A stretch of 42,982 nucleotides of DNA from an uncultured Lachnospiraceae bacterium (GTDB lineage Bacteria; Bacillota; Clostridia; Lachnospirales; Lachnospiraceae): NCBI GenBank assembly GCA_910578085.1, contig CAJTPM010000008.1, forward strand, positions 108,797 to 151,778, written 5' to 3'. The stretch's first letter is position 1. Each line of letters begins with the position of its first letter. Made by a program: the position numbers and the translations under genes. Under the pieces are notes generated by a model that worked only from the letters and a program-made list of their open reading frames with translations, was not told the origin of the DNA and made no database searches. Positions 8,980 through 16,978 of this stretch are shown here, one piece after another.

Positions 8980-10800
8980 TTGCAGAAGCATCAGTTTCAG
9001 AAGCAGATCATCGTGAAAAGCATTCTTGTGGTCACCGCGGTATTTCTCGCGATGACCGCGGTGTTTTCCGGTTATATTATCCACACCGGAGGTAAGGCCT
9101 TTGAGGAGCAGGTGGACGTGCAGCTGCGGGGTATTACGTCCCAGTTAGACAATACGCTGCGCCTTGCGGACAATATTGCCCTGCAGATCGGCGCCAATCA
9201 TCTGATCATAGAGACCTTTGGCGAGGTGGAGGGATACCGGGGAAATCAGAATTATTTTGTGGACAACGCGGACAGGGACTATGCTTTGAAACAGCATACG
9301 ATGTCCTATCTGTTAAAGAAAAATTCTTTAAGCAGAATCAGCCTGTTTGACGACGGGGGAAATATGACTTATGTGGGCAGGGCGGTGGACTACGGTTATC
9401 TGAAAAAGGACTGCCCTGATACACAGATGTTTGAGGATGTGAAAAACTGGTTTGCCGATGGAAAACATGCTTATCTGTTCCGGGTGGACAGGCAGGATCC
9501 CTGGGTGAAGGAGCCGTCGGCAACCATCTCTGTGTTCCGGGAAATCAAAAATTACCAGCTGATTCCCTCGGAGCGTCTGGGCTATGTGCAGGTACAGATC
9601 CGTTTTGAGAGTTTTTCCGATTTTGAGAAGCTGTTAGGAAAAGATACGGAGTGCTATCTTCTGCCGCTTCATGAGGATGAGATCCTGTATTCCCTGAGGC
9701 GGGAGAGAGACGACGGGGAAGTGATAGAACTGTTGGGGACAAAAAACGGGTTTGAGAAAAACGGCTTGTACTGCAAGATGGAAGAGCTCCCGGAATACGG
9801 CATTCGGGTGTTTATCATTTCCAAAAATTCAAGCCTGCTCAATAATCTGGCTTCCACCTTCACCTGGATGGCGCTGTTGCTTATCTGCATCGTGTTAATT
9901 ATTTTTGTGAGCCAGAGACAGATCATCCGCAAGACGACGGAGCCCATCGTACAGATGTGCGATATGCTGGCTGGCCTTCAGGTGGATGAAAATTTACAGG
10001 AGATCCCCCTTGTGGCCCAGGCGGAGGCGGATGAACTGCGGCGGCTCAACAGAGCCTTCGACGAGCTGGTGAAAAATCTGAAACTGTCCATGGAGAAGGA
10101 GATGTTAAGCAGGGTGAACGAGATCCAGAGCCAGATGTTTGCGCTGCAGGCGCAGATGAATCCCCATTTTATCCACAATATTTTGACCATCATCTCCGCC
10201 ATGGCGGGGAATGAGGAGCAGGAAAAGATTCCGTTGATCTGTGAGATGCTGTCTTCCATGATCCGGTATAACACCAGTTATGAAATCAACTACGGGGAGC
10301 TGGAGGCGGAGATCGGCCACGCGGAAAATTATCTGGAACTGATGAAGGTGCGCTATGAAAACAAGTTTCACTATGCGTTAAACTATGTGGGGCAGATGCA
10401 GGGCTGTCATGTGCCGAGATTTGTGATACAGCCCCTCATGGAAAACTGTTTTGCCCATGGATTCCGGGCGAAGAAATTCCCCTGGGAGATCGAGATCCAG
10501 GTGTATGTCTCGGAAGAATACTGGGAGGTCAATATCAGAGATAACGGCAGCGGCATGGAGCGGGGAAAACTGCGGGCGCTTAAGGAGGAACTGCTCGGCA
10601 TGCGGGAAAGAGATATGGGCGAGCTGATGCAGGAGTTAAAGATCGGCGGCCTGTCGGTGCGGAACGTGTATGAACGGCTGTATATAGCGTACGGCGAAAA
10701 GATGGTTTTTGAGATAGAGAGCGATGAGAGAGGAATGAGTGTCACAGTAGGAGGCGAGCGGATAACAGATGAAAATACGGGTGATGGTAGTGGAAGATGA
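8980..10800 (+). CDS. YesM-type sensor histidine kinase
   Basis: A 606-residue membrane kinase. It has a first transmembrane helix at about residues 11-32, an extracellular sensing region to about 288, a second helix at about 289-310, a HAMP-like linker, and the His_kinase domain with QAQMNPHFIHNILT, where H396 is the predicted phosphorylated residue. The ATPase domain carries NIRDNGSGM. The start is TTG 8980 with AAGGAGAG (8967-8974) just upstream; the next ATG would cut away part of the first membrane helix. The gene overlaps the response regulator by 32 bases. It most likely senses the sugar handled by this operon and controls the operon through its partner. Confidence 0.92.
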   Translation: MQKHQFQKQIIVKSILVVTAVFLAMTAVFSGYIIHTGGKAFEEQVDVQLRGITSQLDNTLRLADNIALQIGANHLIIETFGEVEGYRGNQNYFVDNADRDYALKQHTMSYLLKKNSLSRISLFDDGGNMTYVGRAVDYGYLKKDCPDTQMFEDVKNWFADGKHAYLFRVDRQDPWVKEPSATISVFREIKNYQLIPSERLGYVQVQIRFESFSDFEKLLGKDTECYLLPLHEDEILYSLRRERDDGEVIELLGTKNGFEKNGLYCKMEELPEYGIRVFIISKNSSLLNNLASTFTWMALLLICIVLIIFVSQRQIIRKTTEPIVQMCDMLAGLQVDENLQEIPLVAQAEADELRRLNRAFDELVKNLKLSMEKEMLSRVNEIQSQMFALQAQMNPHFIHNILTIISAMAGNEEQEKIPLICEMLSSMIRYNTSYEINYGELEAEIGHAENYLELMKVRYENKFHYALNYVGQMQGCHVPRFVIQPLMENCFAHGFRAKKFPWEIEIQVYVSEEYWEVNIRDNGSGMERGKLRALKEELLGMRERDMGELMQELKIGGLSVRNVYERLYIAYGEKMVFEIESDERGMSVTVGGERITDENTGDGSGR

Positions 10801-12301
10801 GCCGCCGATCCAGAGGAGTATCTGTCAGAAGATCGAGGAGATCAACGGACATTTCCGGGTGGTGGCGACAGCGGATAACGGAAAGGATGCCTATGAGTAT
10901 CTGCAGAAACATGCGGTGGACGTGCTGTTTGTGGACATGAATCTCCCGATCATGGACGGCCAGGAGCTTTTGCGTGCCGCCGCGGGGCAGAAAATGAAGC
11001 TGATACCGGTGGTATTAAGCGGCTACACGGATTTTGCCTATGTGAAGAGCGCGCTGGAAAACAATGCGCTCGACTATTTGTTAAAGCCGTTAAAGGATAA
11101 CGAGTTAAAGCTTCTGCTGGAAAAGATAGAGGAAAAGCTGCGGAAACGGCAGTTCGAGGAGAACGTGCAGAAGCTGGAGGAGGCGCTGACCGGGGGCAGG
11201 ATGAGGACGGAAGGGGAGAAAGCGGCGGACATGAAGCAGGAATACTGCATGCTGCTTTTAACCTTCGGCAGCAGTTACGGTTCCGGGGGGGTATGCGAGT
11301 GGGATGATCAGGAAGTGTTCCGCAGACTCCGGCTGGAGGGACATATGTGCCGCGCCGTGCCGGAGGAAAGCTTCTGGGTGGTGGAAGGAAAAAATGAGAA
11401 TGAAAAGCTTATTTTTATCAGAAAGGAGAGCGAGCCGGAGGTAAACAGTCTGCGGGCGGTGTTAAAGGAGTTAAAGTGCGCGCCGGTGCCGCTGACGGCG
11501 GTGTATTACAGGGAGGCGGTGGAACTGGCGGACATCCTGTCCGTCTACCGGAGCATGCAGAAATATACGAGAGAGCACAGGATCTTCATGAAGGATGCGC
11601 TGCTTGTGTACAGTCCGGGAAATCTTTCCAAGGAGTCTGCAGACAGGAAAGAGGAGCTGGACCGCCTGCTGTTACAGTGCGGAAACGCCGGGCCGGACGA
11701 GCTGTCGGAAGTGTTCGGGAAGCTGTTAAAGCTGCTGACGGCCCGCCCCGTATTACAGAAGGATGCGGTGCACGATATCAGATACTTTGTGTTCAGGCTC
11801 TGCCAGAAATATCCGGGGCACAGGGAGTATTACGAACTGGAACAGGAAGTGCAGTTTATTCTGGACAACTATTATACGGAGGAGACCTTGCGGGAAGAGT
11901 TTGATTTCCTGTTCCGGGACATATTCGGCGCAGCGCCGGTGGAATCCGGCGACAAGCGGGCGCTGGCGGAAAAGATGAAACGCTATCTGGATGAAAATTT
12001 CAGAAGCAATATCACCAATCAGTTTCTGGCGGAGCGCTTCGGTTTCGTGGGCTCCTACCTGAGCAGCATTTTCAAATCCTACTATGAAGTGACGCCCATC
12101 GATTATGTGGTGAAAAGGCGCATGGAGGAAGGGAAGAAACTTTTGGAGAAGGGGGAGATGAAGATCAAGGAGATCGCCGGCTGGCTGGGGTATGAGGATT
12201 CGCTCTATTTCTCCAAGGTATTCAAGCGGGTGACGGGGATGAGCCCGAAGGAGTATGTGGGGAGAGGGAGTAAGAAGACCGGTGCGGGGAAAGATTCTTA
12301 A
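10769..12301 (+). CDS. YesN-type response regulator with AraC DNA-binding domain
   Basis: A 510-residue regulator. The receiver domain (about 1-125) has acidic pocket residues E9, D10 and E11, the phosphorylatable D56 in VLFVDMNLPIMDG, and the conserved lysine in LLKPLKD. A long central region of unknown fold follows. The C-terminus (about 400-500) is an AraC-type double helix-turn-helix, ending with the signature KEIAGWLGYEDSLYFSKVFKRVTGMSPKEYV. It starts inside the kinase gene; the nearest GGAGG is about 15 bases away, so coupled translation is likely. It should activate the neighbouring transport genes on phosphorylation. Confidence 0.92.
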   Translation: MKIRVMVVEDEPPIQRSICQKIEEINGHFRVVATADNGKDAYEYLQKHAVDVLFVDMNLPIMDGQELLRAAAGQKMKLIPVVLSGYTDFAYVKSALENNALDYLLKPLKDNELKLLLEKIEEKLRKRQFEENVQKLEEALTGGRMRTEGEKAADMKQEYCMLLLTFGSSYGSGGVCEWDDQEVFRRLRLEGHMCRAVPEESFWVVEGKNENEKLIFIRKESEPEVNSLRAVLKELKCAPVPLTAVYYREAVELADILSVYRSMQKYTREHRIFMKDALLVYSPGNLSKESADRKEELDRLLLQCGNAGPDELSEVFGKLLKLLTARPVLQKDAVHDIRYFVFRLCQKYPGHREYYELEQEVQFILDNYYTEETLREEFDFLFRDIFGAAPVESGDKRALAEKMKRYLDENFRSNITNQFLAERFGFVGSYLSSIFKSYYEVTPIDYVVKRRMEEGKKLLEKGEMKIKEIAGWLGYEDSLYFSKVFKRVTGMSPKEYVGRGSKKTGAGKDS

Positions 12302-12352
12302 TCACAGTTCCGGAATTTTTCAAAATTTCTTCACTTTTTGCATAATCTGCGG

Positions 12353-12381
12353 TTGAATAAGTCGGACAAATATATTATGAT
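12353..12381 (+). promoter_or_regulatory. Sigma-A promoter of the small membrane protein gene
   Basis: TTGAAT (12353-12358) and TATGAT (12376-12381) are separated by exactly 17 bases, giving a good housekeeping promoter about 37 bases before the next start codon. It lies in the A/T-rich gap after the response regulator, so transcription restarts here. Confidence 0.7.
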
Positions 12382-12417
12382 AGTTTTTAACAAAATTTTC
12401 GGAAATGGAGGTGGCGT

Positions 12418-12915
12418 ATGAGTGAATCTTATGTAGAATGCCTTGTGAAGCATAAGACGCCGACAGTAAAGGTATTTTTGAAAATACTGTTTGTGGTGCT
12501 GACCGTACTGTTTGTCCTGCTTTTCTTTGTGGTTGGCTTTCCGGCGCTCATTATGGCGGTGGTATGCGGGGGATTAAGTTATTTTATGTCGCTGGAATGC
12601 AATGTGGAGTATGAATATCTCTATGTGGACAGGGAAATCAGCATTGACAAGATCAGCGCACAGAGGAGAAGAAAGACAGTGGAAAAACTGAATACGGAAA
12701 AGATTGAGATCCTGGCACCTGTGAAATCCTGGCATCTGGATGAGTACAAGAACAGGCAGCTGAAAATAAAGGATTACAGCGTTGGGTATGAAGCGCAGCC
12801 GGACAAACGGTATATGCTCATTTATAATAATGAAGTGAAGGTGCTGCTTTCCCCCAGTTCTGCCTTTATAGCCGCCGTCAAAAGCGTTGCACCCAGAAAA
12901 GTATTTACAGACTGA
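12418..12915 (+). CDS. Small two-helix membrane protein, DUF6106-like
   Basis: A 165-residue protein. A short polar start (MSESYVECLVKHKTP) is followed by a hairpin of two hydrophobic helices (about residues 22-60) and a cytoplasmic domain of about 100 residues rich in beta-type sequence. The layout and opening residues resemble the DUF6106 family of Lachnospiraceae as I recall it, but no search was possible. GGAGGTGG lies 5 bases before the ATG. It has its own promoter and no functional link to guaB is visible. Function unknown. Confidence 0.75.
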   Translation: MSESYVECLVKHKTPTVKVFLKILFVVLTVLFVLLFFVVGFPALIMAVVCGGLSYFMSLECNVEYEYLYVDREISIDKISAQRRRKTVEKLNTEKIEILAPVKSWHLDEYKNRQLKIKDYSVGYEAQPDKRYMLIYNNEVKVLLSPSSAFIAAVKSVAPRKVFTD

Positions 12916-12957
12916 CGGGATTTTTTGATACAGAATTTGACAGTCAGGAACCGTTAC

Positions 12958-13177
12958 AGGAAACTGCTTCGGATCTTACGAGTTTGCGAAGCAAATCTCG
13001 CAATGCGAGCGCAGCTCGCTATTTTACTTCATAGGAAACTGCTTCGGATCTTACGAGTTTGCGAAGCAAATCTCGCAATGCGAGCGCAGCTCGCTATTTT
13101 ACTTCATAGGAAACTGCTTCGGATCTTACGAGTTTGCGAAGCAAATCTCGCAATGCGAGCGTAGCTCGCTATTTTAC
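12958..13177 (+). repeat. Three tandem 75-bp repeats upstream of guaB
   Basis: Three head-to-tail copies start at 12958, 13033 and 13108. They are identical except for one C-to-T change in the last copy (GCGCAGC to GCGTAGC) and loss of its last five bases. Each copy contains two small inverted repeats: GCGAGC-GCA-GCTCGC, perfect with a 3-base loop, and a GAG-TTTGC/GCAAAT-CTC stem around GAA. The last copy runs directly into AGGAGG (13178-13183), the guaB ribosome site. Because 75 is a multiple of three the array stays open as a reading frame, but the translation is only the repeat and I do not call it a gene. Confidence 0.95.
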
Positions 13178-13190
13178 AGGAGGATGATGA

Positions 13191-14648
13191 ATGGGACAGA
13201 TTATCGGTGAAGGAATTACATTTGACGACGTGTTATTGGTACCGGGATATTCGCAGGTGATACCGAATCAGGTGGACCTGACCACAAGGCTTACGAAAAA
13301 GATCGGGCTGAATATTCCGATGATGAGCGCAGGCATGGATACGGTGACAGAGCACCGGATGGCGATCGCCATGGCAAGACAGGGCGGGATCGGCATCATT
13401 CACAAGAATATGACGATTGAAGAGCAGGCAGAAGAAGTGGACAAGGTGAAGCGTTCTGAGAATGGCGTCATCACAGATCCCTTTTCCTTATCTCCGGAAC
13501 ATACGTTAAAGGATGCGGACGAGTTGATGGGAAAATTCCGGATCTCCGGCGTGCCGGTGACGGAGGGCAAAAAGCTTGTCGGTATTATCACAAACAGAGA
13601 TTTGAAATTCGAGCCTGATTTTTCCAGAAAGATCAAGGAGTGCATGACGTCGAAAGATCTGGTGACAGCGAGAGAGGGCATTACGTTAGAAGAGGCAAAA
13701 ACGATTCTCGGAAAGGCGAGAAAGGAAAAGCTGCCCATCGTGGACGAGAATTATAATCTGAAAGGACTCATTACGATCAAGGATATCGAGAAGACCATCA
13801 AATATCCGTTGGCGGCAAAGGATGAGCAGGGGCGTCTTCTGTGCGGTGCGGGCGTGGGCATTACGGCCAATGTGCTTGACAGGGTGAAAGCTCTTGTAGA
13901 TGCGAAGGTGGATGTGATCGTGCTGGATTCTGCCCACGGGCATTCCGAGAATGTGCTGCGCTGTGTCAGGATGATCAAGGAGGCGTACCCGGATCTGCAG
14001 GTGATCGCGGGCAATGTGGCCACAGGCGAAGGCACGAAAGCGTTGATCGAGGCAGGTGTGGACGCGGTGAAAGTAGGGATCGGCCCGGGCTCCATCTGTA
14101 CCACACGAATCGTGGCAGGGATTGGCGTTCCTCAGATCACGGCGATCATGGAAAGTTATGCGGTGGCGAAGGAGTATGGTATTCCGATTATTGCCGACGG
14201 CGGCATCAAGTTCTCCGGCGATATGACAAAGGCCATTGCGGCAGGCGGAGATGTCTGCATGATGGGTTCCCTGTTTGCGGGCTGTGATGAATCACCGGGG
14301 ATCTTTGAACTGTTCCAGGGAAGAAAATATAAAGTGTACCGTGGTATGGGCTCCATTGCGGCGATGGAGAACGGCTCCAAAGACAGATACTTCCAGTCGG
14401 ACGCGAAAAAGCTGGTGCCGGAAGGCGTGGAAGGGCGTGTGGCTTACAAGGGAAGCGTGGAAGATACGGTATTTCAGCTGATCGGCGGACTGCGTTCGGG
14501 TATGGGGTATTGCGGAACCGGCTCGATCGAGGCCTTGAAAGAGAACGGGAGATTTGTGAAGATCTCTGCTGCAGCGCTGCGGGAGAGCCATCCCCATGAT
14601 ATCCATATCACGAAAGAAGCGCCGAACTATAGTGTGGATGATGACTGA
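13191..14648 (+). CDS. guaB: Inosine-5'-monophosphate dehydrogenase
   Basis: A 485-residue IMP dehydrogenase, which oxidises IMP to XMP with NAD in the committed step of GMP synthesis. The barrel domain begins with TFDDVLLVPGYS. Two CBS domains are inserted at about residues 95-210. The catalytic cysteine is C303 in GPGSICTTR, followed by the flap region and RGMGS. Length and motif order match normal bacterial GuaB. AGGAGG (13178-13183) lies 7 bases before ATG 13191; two other ATGs at 13184 and 13187 are too close to it and out of frame. The gene follows the 75-bp repeat array and is close to two more purine genes. Confidence 0.97.
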   Translation: MGQIIGEGITFDDVLLVPGYSQVIPNQVDLTTRLTKKIGLNIPMMSAGMDTVTEHRMAIAMARQGGIGIIHKNMTIEEQAEEVDKVKRSENGVITDPFSLSPEHTLKDADELMGKFRISGVPVTEGKKLVGIITNRDLKFEPDFSRKIKECMTSKDLVTAREGITLEEAKTILGKARKEKLPIVDENYNLKGLITIKDIEKTIKYPLAAKDEQGRLLCGAGVGITANVLDRVKALVDAKVDVIVLDSAHGHSENVLRCVRMIKEAYPDLQVIAGNVATGEGTKALIEAGVDAVKVGIGPGSICTTRIVAGIGVPQITAIMESYAVAKEYGIPIIADGGIKFSGDMTKAIAAGGDVCMMGSLFAGCDESPGIFELFQGRKYKVYRGMGSIAAMENGSKDRYFQSDAKKLVPEGVEGRVAYKGSVEDTVFQLIGGLRSGMGYCGTGSIEALKENGRFVKISAAALRESHPHDIHITKEAPNYSVDDD

Positions 14649-14814
14649 GCCAGGCAGACGCCTGGGAAAATCAGGCTGGTGATTGGTCTGAGCAGGAATG
14701 TATTTATACATGGAGATCATTGGAGTAGTATAAGGCTTCAATGGAATGGAAGGTAAGCTGATTTATGAATGAGCATGGCTCAGAGTCGGCTGATTGAAAA
14801 CAGGGAGATATATC

Positions 14815-15531
14815 ATGGAATTGAGATCTTTACAGAACGAACTGCAAAATAACCCGTATCCGGGGCGCGGGATCGTAATTGGGAAGACGCCGGATGGAAA
14901 ATTTGCTGTGACAGCCTATTTTATTATGGGCAGGAGCGTCAACAGCAGGAACAGGATCTTTGTGGAGGAGGGTGAGGGCATCCGCACGGAAGCCTTTGAT
15001 CCTTCCAAACTGAGCGATCCCAGTCTGATTATCTATGCACCAGTGCGTGTATGGAGGAATCGGACCATCGTGACCAACGGAGATCAGACGGATACGATCT
15101 ATGAGGGGTTAGAGGCGGGGAAGAGCTTTGAGGAAGCGCTCGCGGTCAGGGAGTTTGAGCCGGATGCGCCGAATTATACACCAAGAATATCAGGCGTTAT
15201 GGAATTCGCGGAGGGACAGTTTTCCTATAAAATGTCTGTTTTGAAAAGTGCGGACGGTGATCCTGCCTGCTGCTGCAGATATACGTTTTCCTATGACAGA
15301 CCGCTTGCCGGGGAAGGGCGCTTTATCCATACCTATCAGGGGGATGGCGATCCTTTGCCAAGTTTTGCAGGGGAACCGGAGCGGATCGGCATTGAAAATG
15401 AGGATATCGACAGCTTTGCGGAGAGGATCTGGGGAAGCCTGAATGAGGAGAATAAGGTGTCGTTGTTTGTACGGTATATCGAGATAGAGACCGGGGAGTA
15501 TGAGAGCAGGATCATCAACAAGAATGTGTGA
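14815..15531 (+). CDS. purO: PurO-type IMP cyclohydrolase
   Basis: A 238-residue protein of the archaeal-type IMP cyclohydrolase family, which closes the ring of FAICAR to give IMP, the last step of purine synthesis. Family-type features include YPGRGIVIGKTPDG at about residues 15-28, YFIMGRSVNSRNR (40-52), and VTNGDQTDTIYEGL (about 93-106). ATG 14815 is chosen because AGGGAGA lies just upstream; the frame opens at a TTG 21 bases earlier with no ribosome site. The next gene encodes only the formyltransferase half of PurH, so the two together replace the bifunctional PurH of most bacteria. A CCAGGC-AGAC-GCCTGG hairpin (14650-14665) lies after guaB without a T-run. Confidence 0.88.
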   Translation: MELRSLQNELQNNPYPGRGIVIGKTPDGKFAVTAYFIMGRSVNSRNRIFVEEGEGIRTEAFDPSKLSDPSLIIYAPVRVWRNRTIVTNGDQTDTIYEGLEAGKSFEEALAVREFEPDAPNYTPRISGVMEFAEGQFSYKMSVLKSADGDPACCCRYTFSYDRPLAGEGRFIHTYQGDGDPLPSFAGEPERIGIENEDIDSFAERIWGSLNEENKVSLFVRYIEIETGEYESRIINKNV

Positions 15532-15609
15532 CTTGATTTCTTTCCGGCTGATTACGGTTTTGGCAGAAAGGATAATAGAGACGATAAATAAGAATACAGG
15601 GGAAAAGGT

Positions 15610-16788
15610 ATGAATGAATTAGAATTAAAATACGGCTGTAATCCGAATCAGAAGCCGTCCCGCGTCTATCTGGAGAACGGCGGGGAATTGCCCATTGAGG
15701 TTTTAAACGGCAGACCGGGTTATATCAATCTGTTGGATGCCTTTAACGGCTGGCAGCTTGTGCGGGAGTTGAAGGAGGCCACGGGGCTTCCGGCGGCGAC
15801 TTCTTTTAAGCATGTATCGCCTGCCGGGGCGGCGGTGGGGCTGCCGCTCACTGAACTGGATAAAAAAATATACTGGGTGGATGAGAAGGCGCCTCTGACG
15901 CCTCTGGCCTGTGCCTATGCGAGAGCAAGAGGCGCGGACAGAATGTCATCTTTCGGGGATTTTATCGCGCTTTCGGATGTGTGTGATGAGGCGACGGCAC
16001 TGCTTGTCAAAAGAGAGGTGTCGGACGGCATCATTGCGCCAGGATATGAACCCGAAGCTTTGGAGATACTGAAAGCAAAGAAAAAGGGCGAATATAATGT
16101 GATCCGGATCGATGCGGATTACGTGCCGGAGAAGATCGAGCGCAAACAGGTATTTGGAGTCACCTTTGAACAGGGGAGAAATGATCTGAGGGTAGATGAG
16201 GCGCTGTTTCAGAATATTGTGACAAAAAATAAGGATCTGCCGAAAGAAGCCGTGATCGATCTGATGATCGCCATGATCACGCTTAAGTACACCCAGAGCA
16301 ATTCTGTCTGCTACGCAAAGGGCGGCCAGGCCATTGGCATCGGCGCCGGACAGCAGTCCAGGATCCACTGCACGAGACTTGCCGGGACAAAGGCGGACAA
16401 CTGGTATCTGCGCCAGGCGCCGAAGGTGTTGGATCTCAATTTTGTGGACGGGATCGGCAGAGCCGACAGAGATAATTCCATTGATCTGTACATCGGCAAT
16501 GAATACGAGGACATTCTGACAGAAGGAACCTGGCAGAAATTCTTCAAGGAGAAACCATCCGTCTTTGCGAGGGAGGAGAAGGAGGCCTGGCTTGCCGGCA
16601 ATACGGATGTAGCGCTTTCTTCGGATGCATTCTTCCCCTTTGGGGATAATATCGAACGGGCCCACAAGAGCGGCGTGAAGTATGTGGCCGAACCGGGGGG
16701 ATCCATCCGGGATGACAATGTGATCGAGACCTGTGATAAGTACGGGATGGTGATGTGCTTTACGGGTGTGAGGCTGTTTCATCACTGA
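15610..16788 (+). CDS. purH: AICAR formyltransferase, stand-alone domain
   Basis: A 392-residue protein corresponding to the C-terminal AICAR transformylase of PurH and lacking the N-terminal cyclohydrolase domain. It begins ELKYGCNPNQKPS, the typical entry of that domain, and carries the catalytic lysine-histidine pair at K67-H68 in SFKHVSPAGAA. It converts AICAR and 10-formyl-tetrahydrofolate to FAICAR. Full length and conserved motifs suggest an intact enzyme rather than a truncated PurH. It lies 78 bases behind the purO-like gene, whose product does the next reaction. GGGGAAAAGG precedes the ATG. Confidence 0.93.
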   Translation: MNELELKYGCNPNQKPSRVYLENGGELPIEVLNGRPGYINLLDAFNGWQLVRELKEATGLPAATSFKHVSPAGAAVGLPLTELDKKIYWVDEKAPLTPLACAYARARGADRMSSFGDFIALSDVCDEATALLVKREVSDGIIAPGYEPEALEILKAKKKGEYNVIRIDADYVPEKIERKQVFGVTFEQGRNDLRVDEALFQNIVTKNKDLPKEAVIDLMIAMITLKYTQSNSVCYAKGGQAIGIGAGQQSRIHCTRLAGTKADNWYLRQAPKVLDLNFVDGIGRADRDNSIDLYIGNEYEDILTEGTWQKFFKEKPSVFAREEKEAWLAGNTDVALSSDAFFPFGDNIERAHKSGVKYVAEPGGSIRDDNVIETCDKYGMVMCFTGVRLFHH

Positions 16789-16790
16789 CC

Positions 16791-16950
16791 GAGCCGAAGG
16801 CGAGGGATACGAGCAAAGAGCGAAGCGTTTGCGAGTCGAAAGAGCCGAAGGCGAGGGATACGAGCAAAGAGCGGAGCGTTTGCGAGTCGAAAGAGCCGAA
16901 GGCGAGGGATACGAGCAAAGAGCGGAGCGTTTGCGAGTCGAAAGAGCCGA
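16791..16950 (+). repeat. Three tandem 51-bp repeats between purH and glnS
   Basis: Units start at 16791, 16842 and 16893, with seven bases of a fourth at 16944-16950. They are identical apart from one base (GCGAAGCG in the first, GCGGAGCG in the others). They begin two bases after the purH stop. The period is 17 codons, so the array is open in two frames and one is fused in frame with glnS. The repeated peptide is not a plausible GlnRS extension. Elements such as GAGC, GCGAAGC and TTTGCGA recall the array before guaB. Confidence 0.95.
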
Positions 16951-16978
16951 TAAATTTGATAATAATGGGAGACATGAT

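Noticed and set aside
12925..13164. A 79-codon frame covering the 75-bp repeats
   Set aside because: It is only the translation of the tandem repeat (period 25 codons) and has no ribosome site.
12958..13177. CRISPR array
   Set aside because: The copies are contiguous without unique spacers, so they are tandem repeats.
16829..16978. Upstream in-frame extension of glnS
   Set aside because: It consists of the 51-bp repeats; the normal GlnRS start at 16979 has a good ribosome site.
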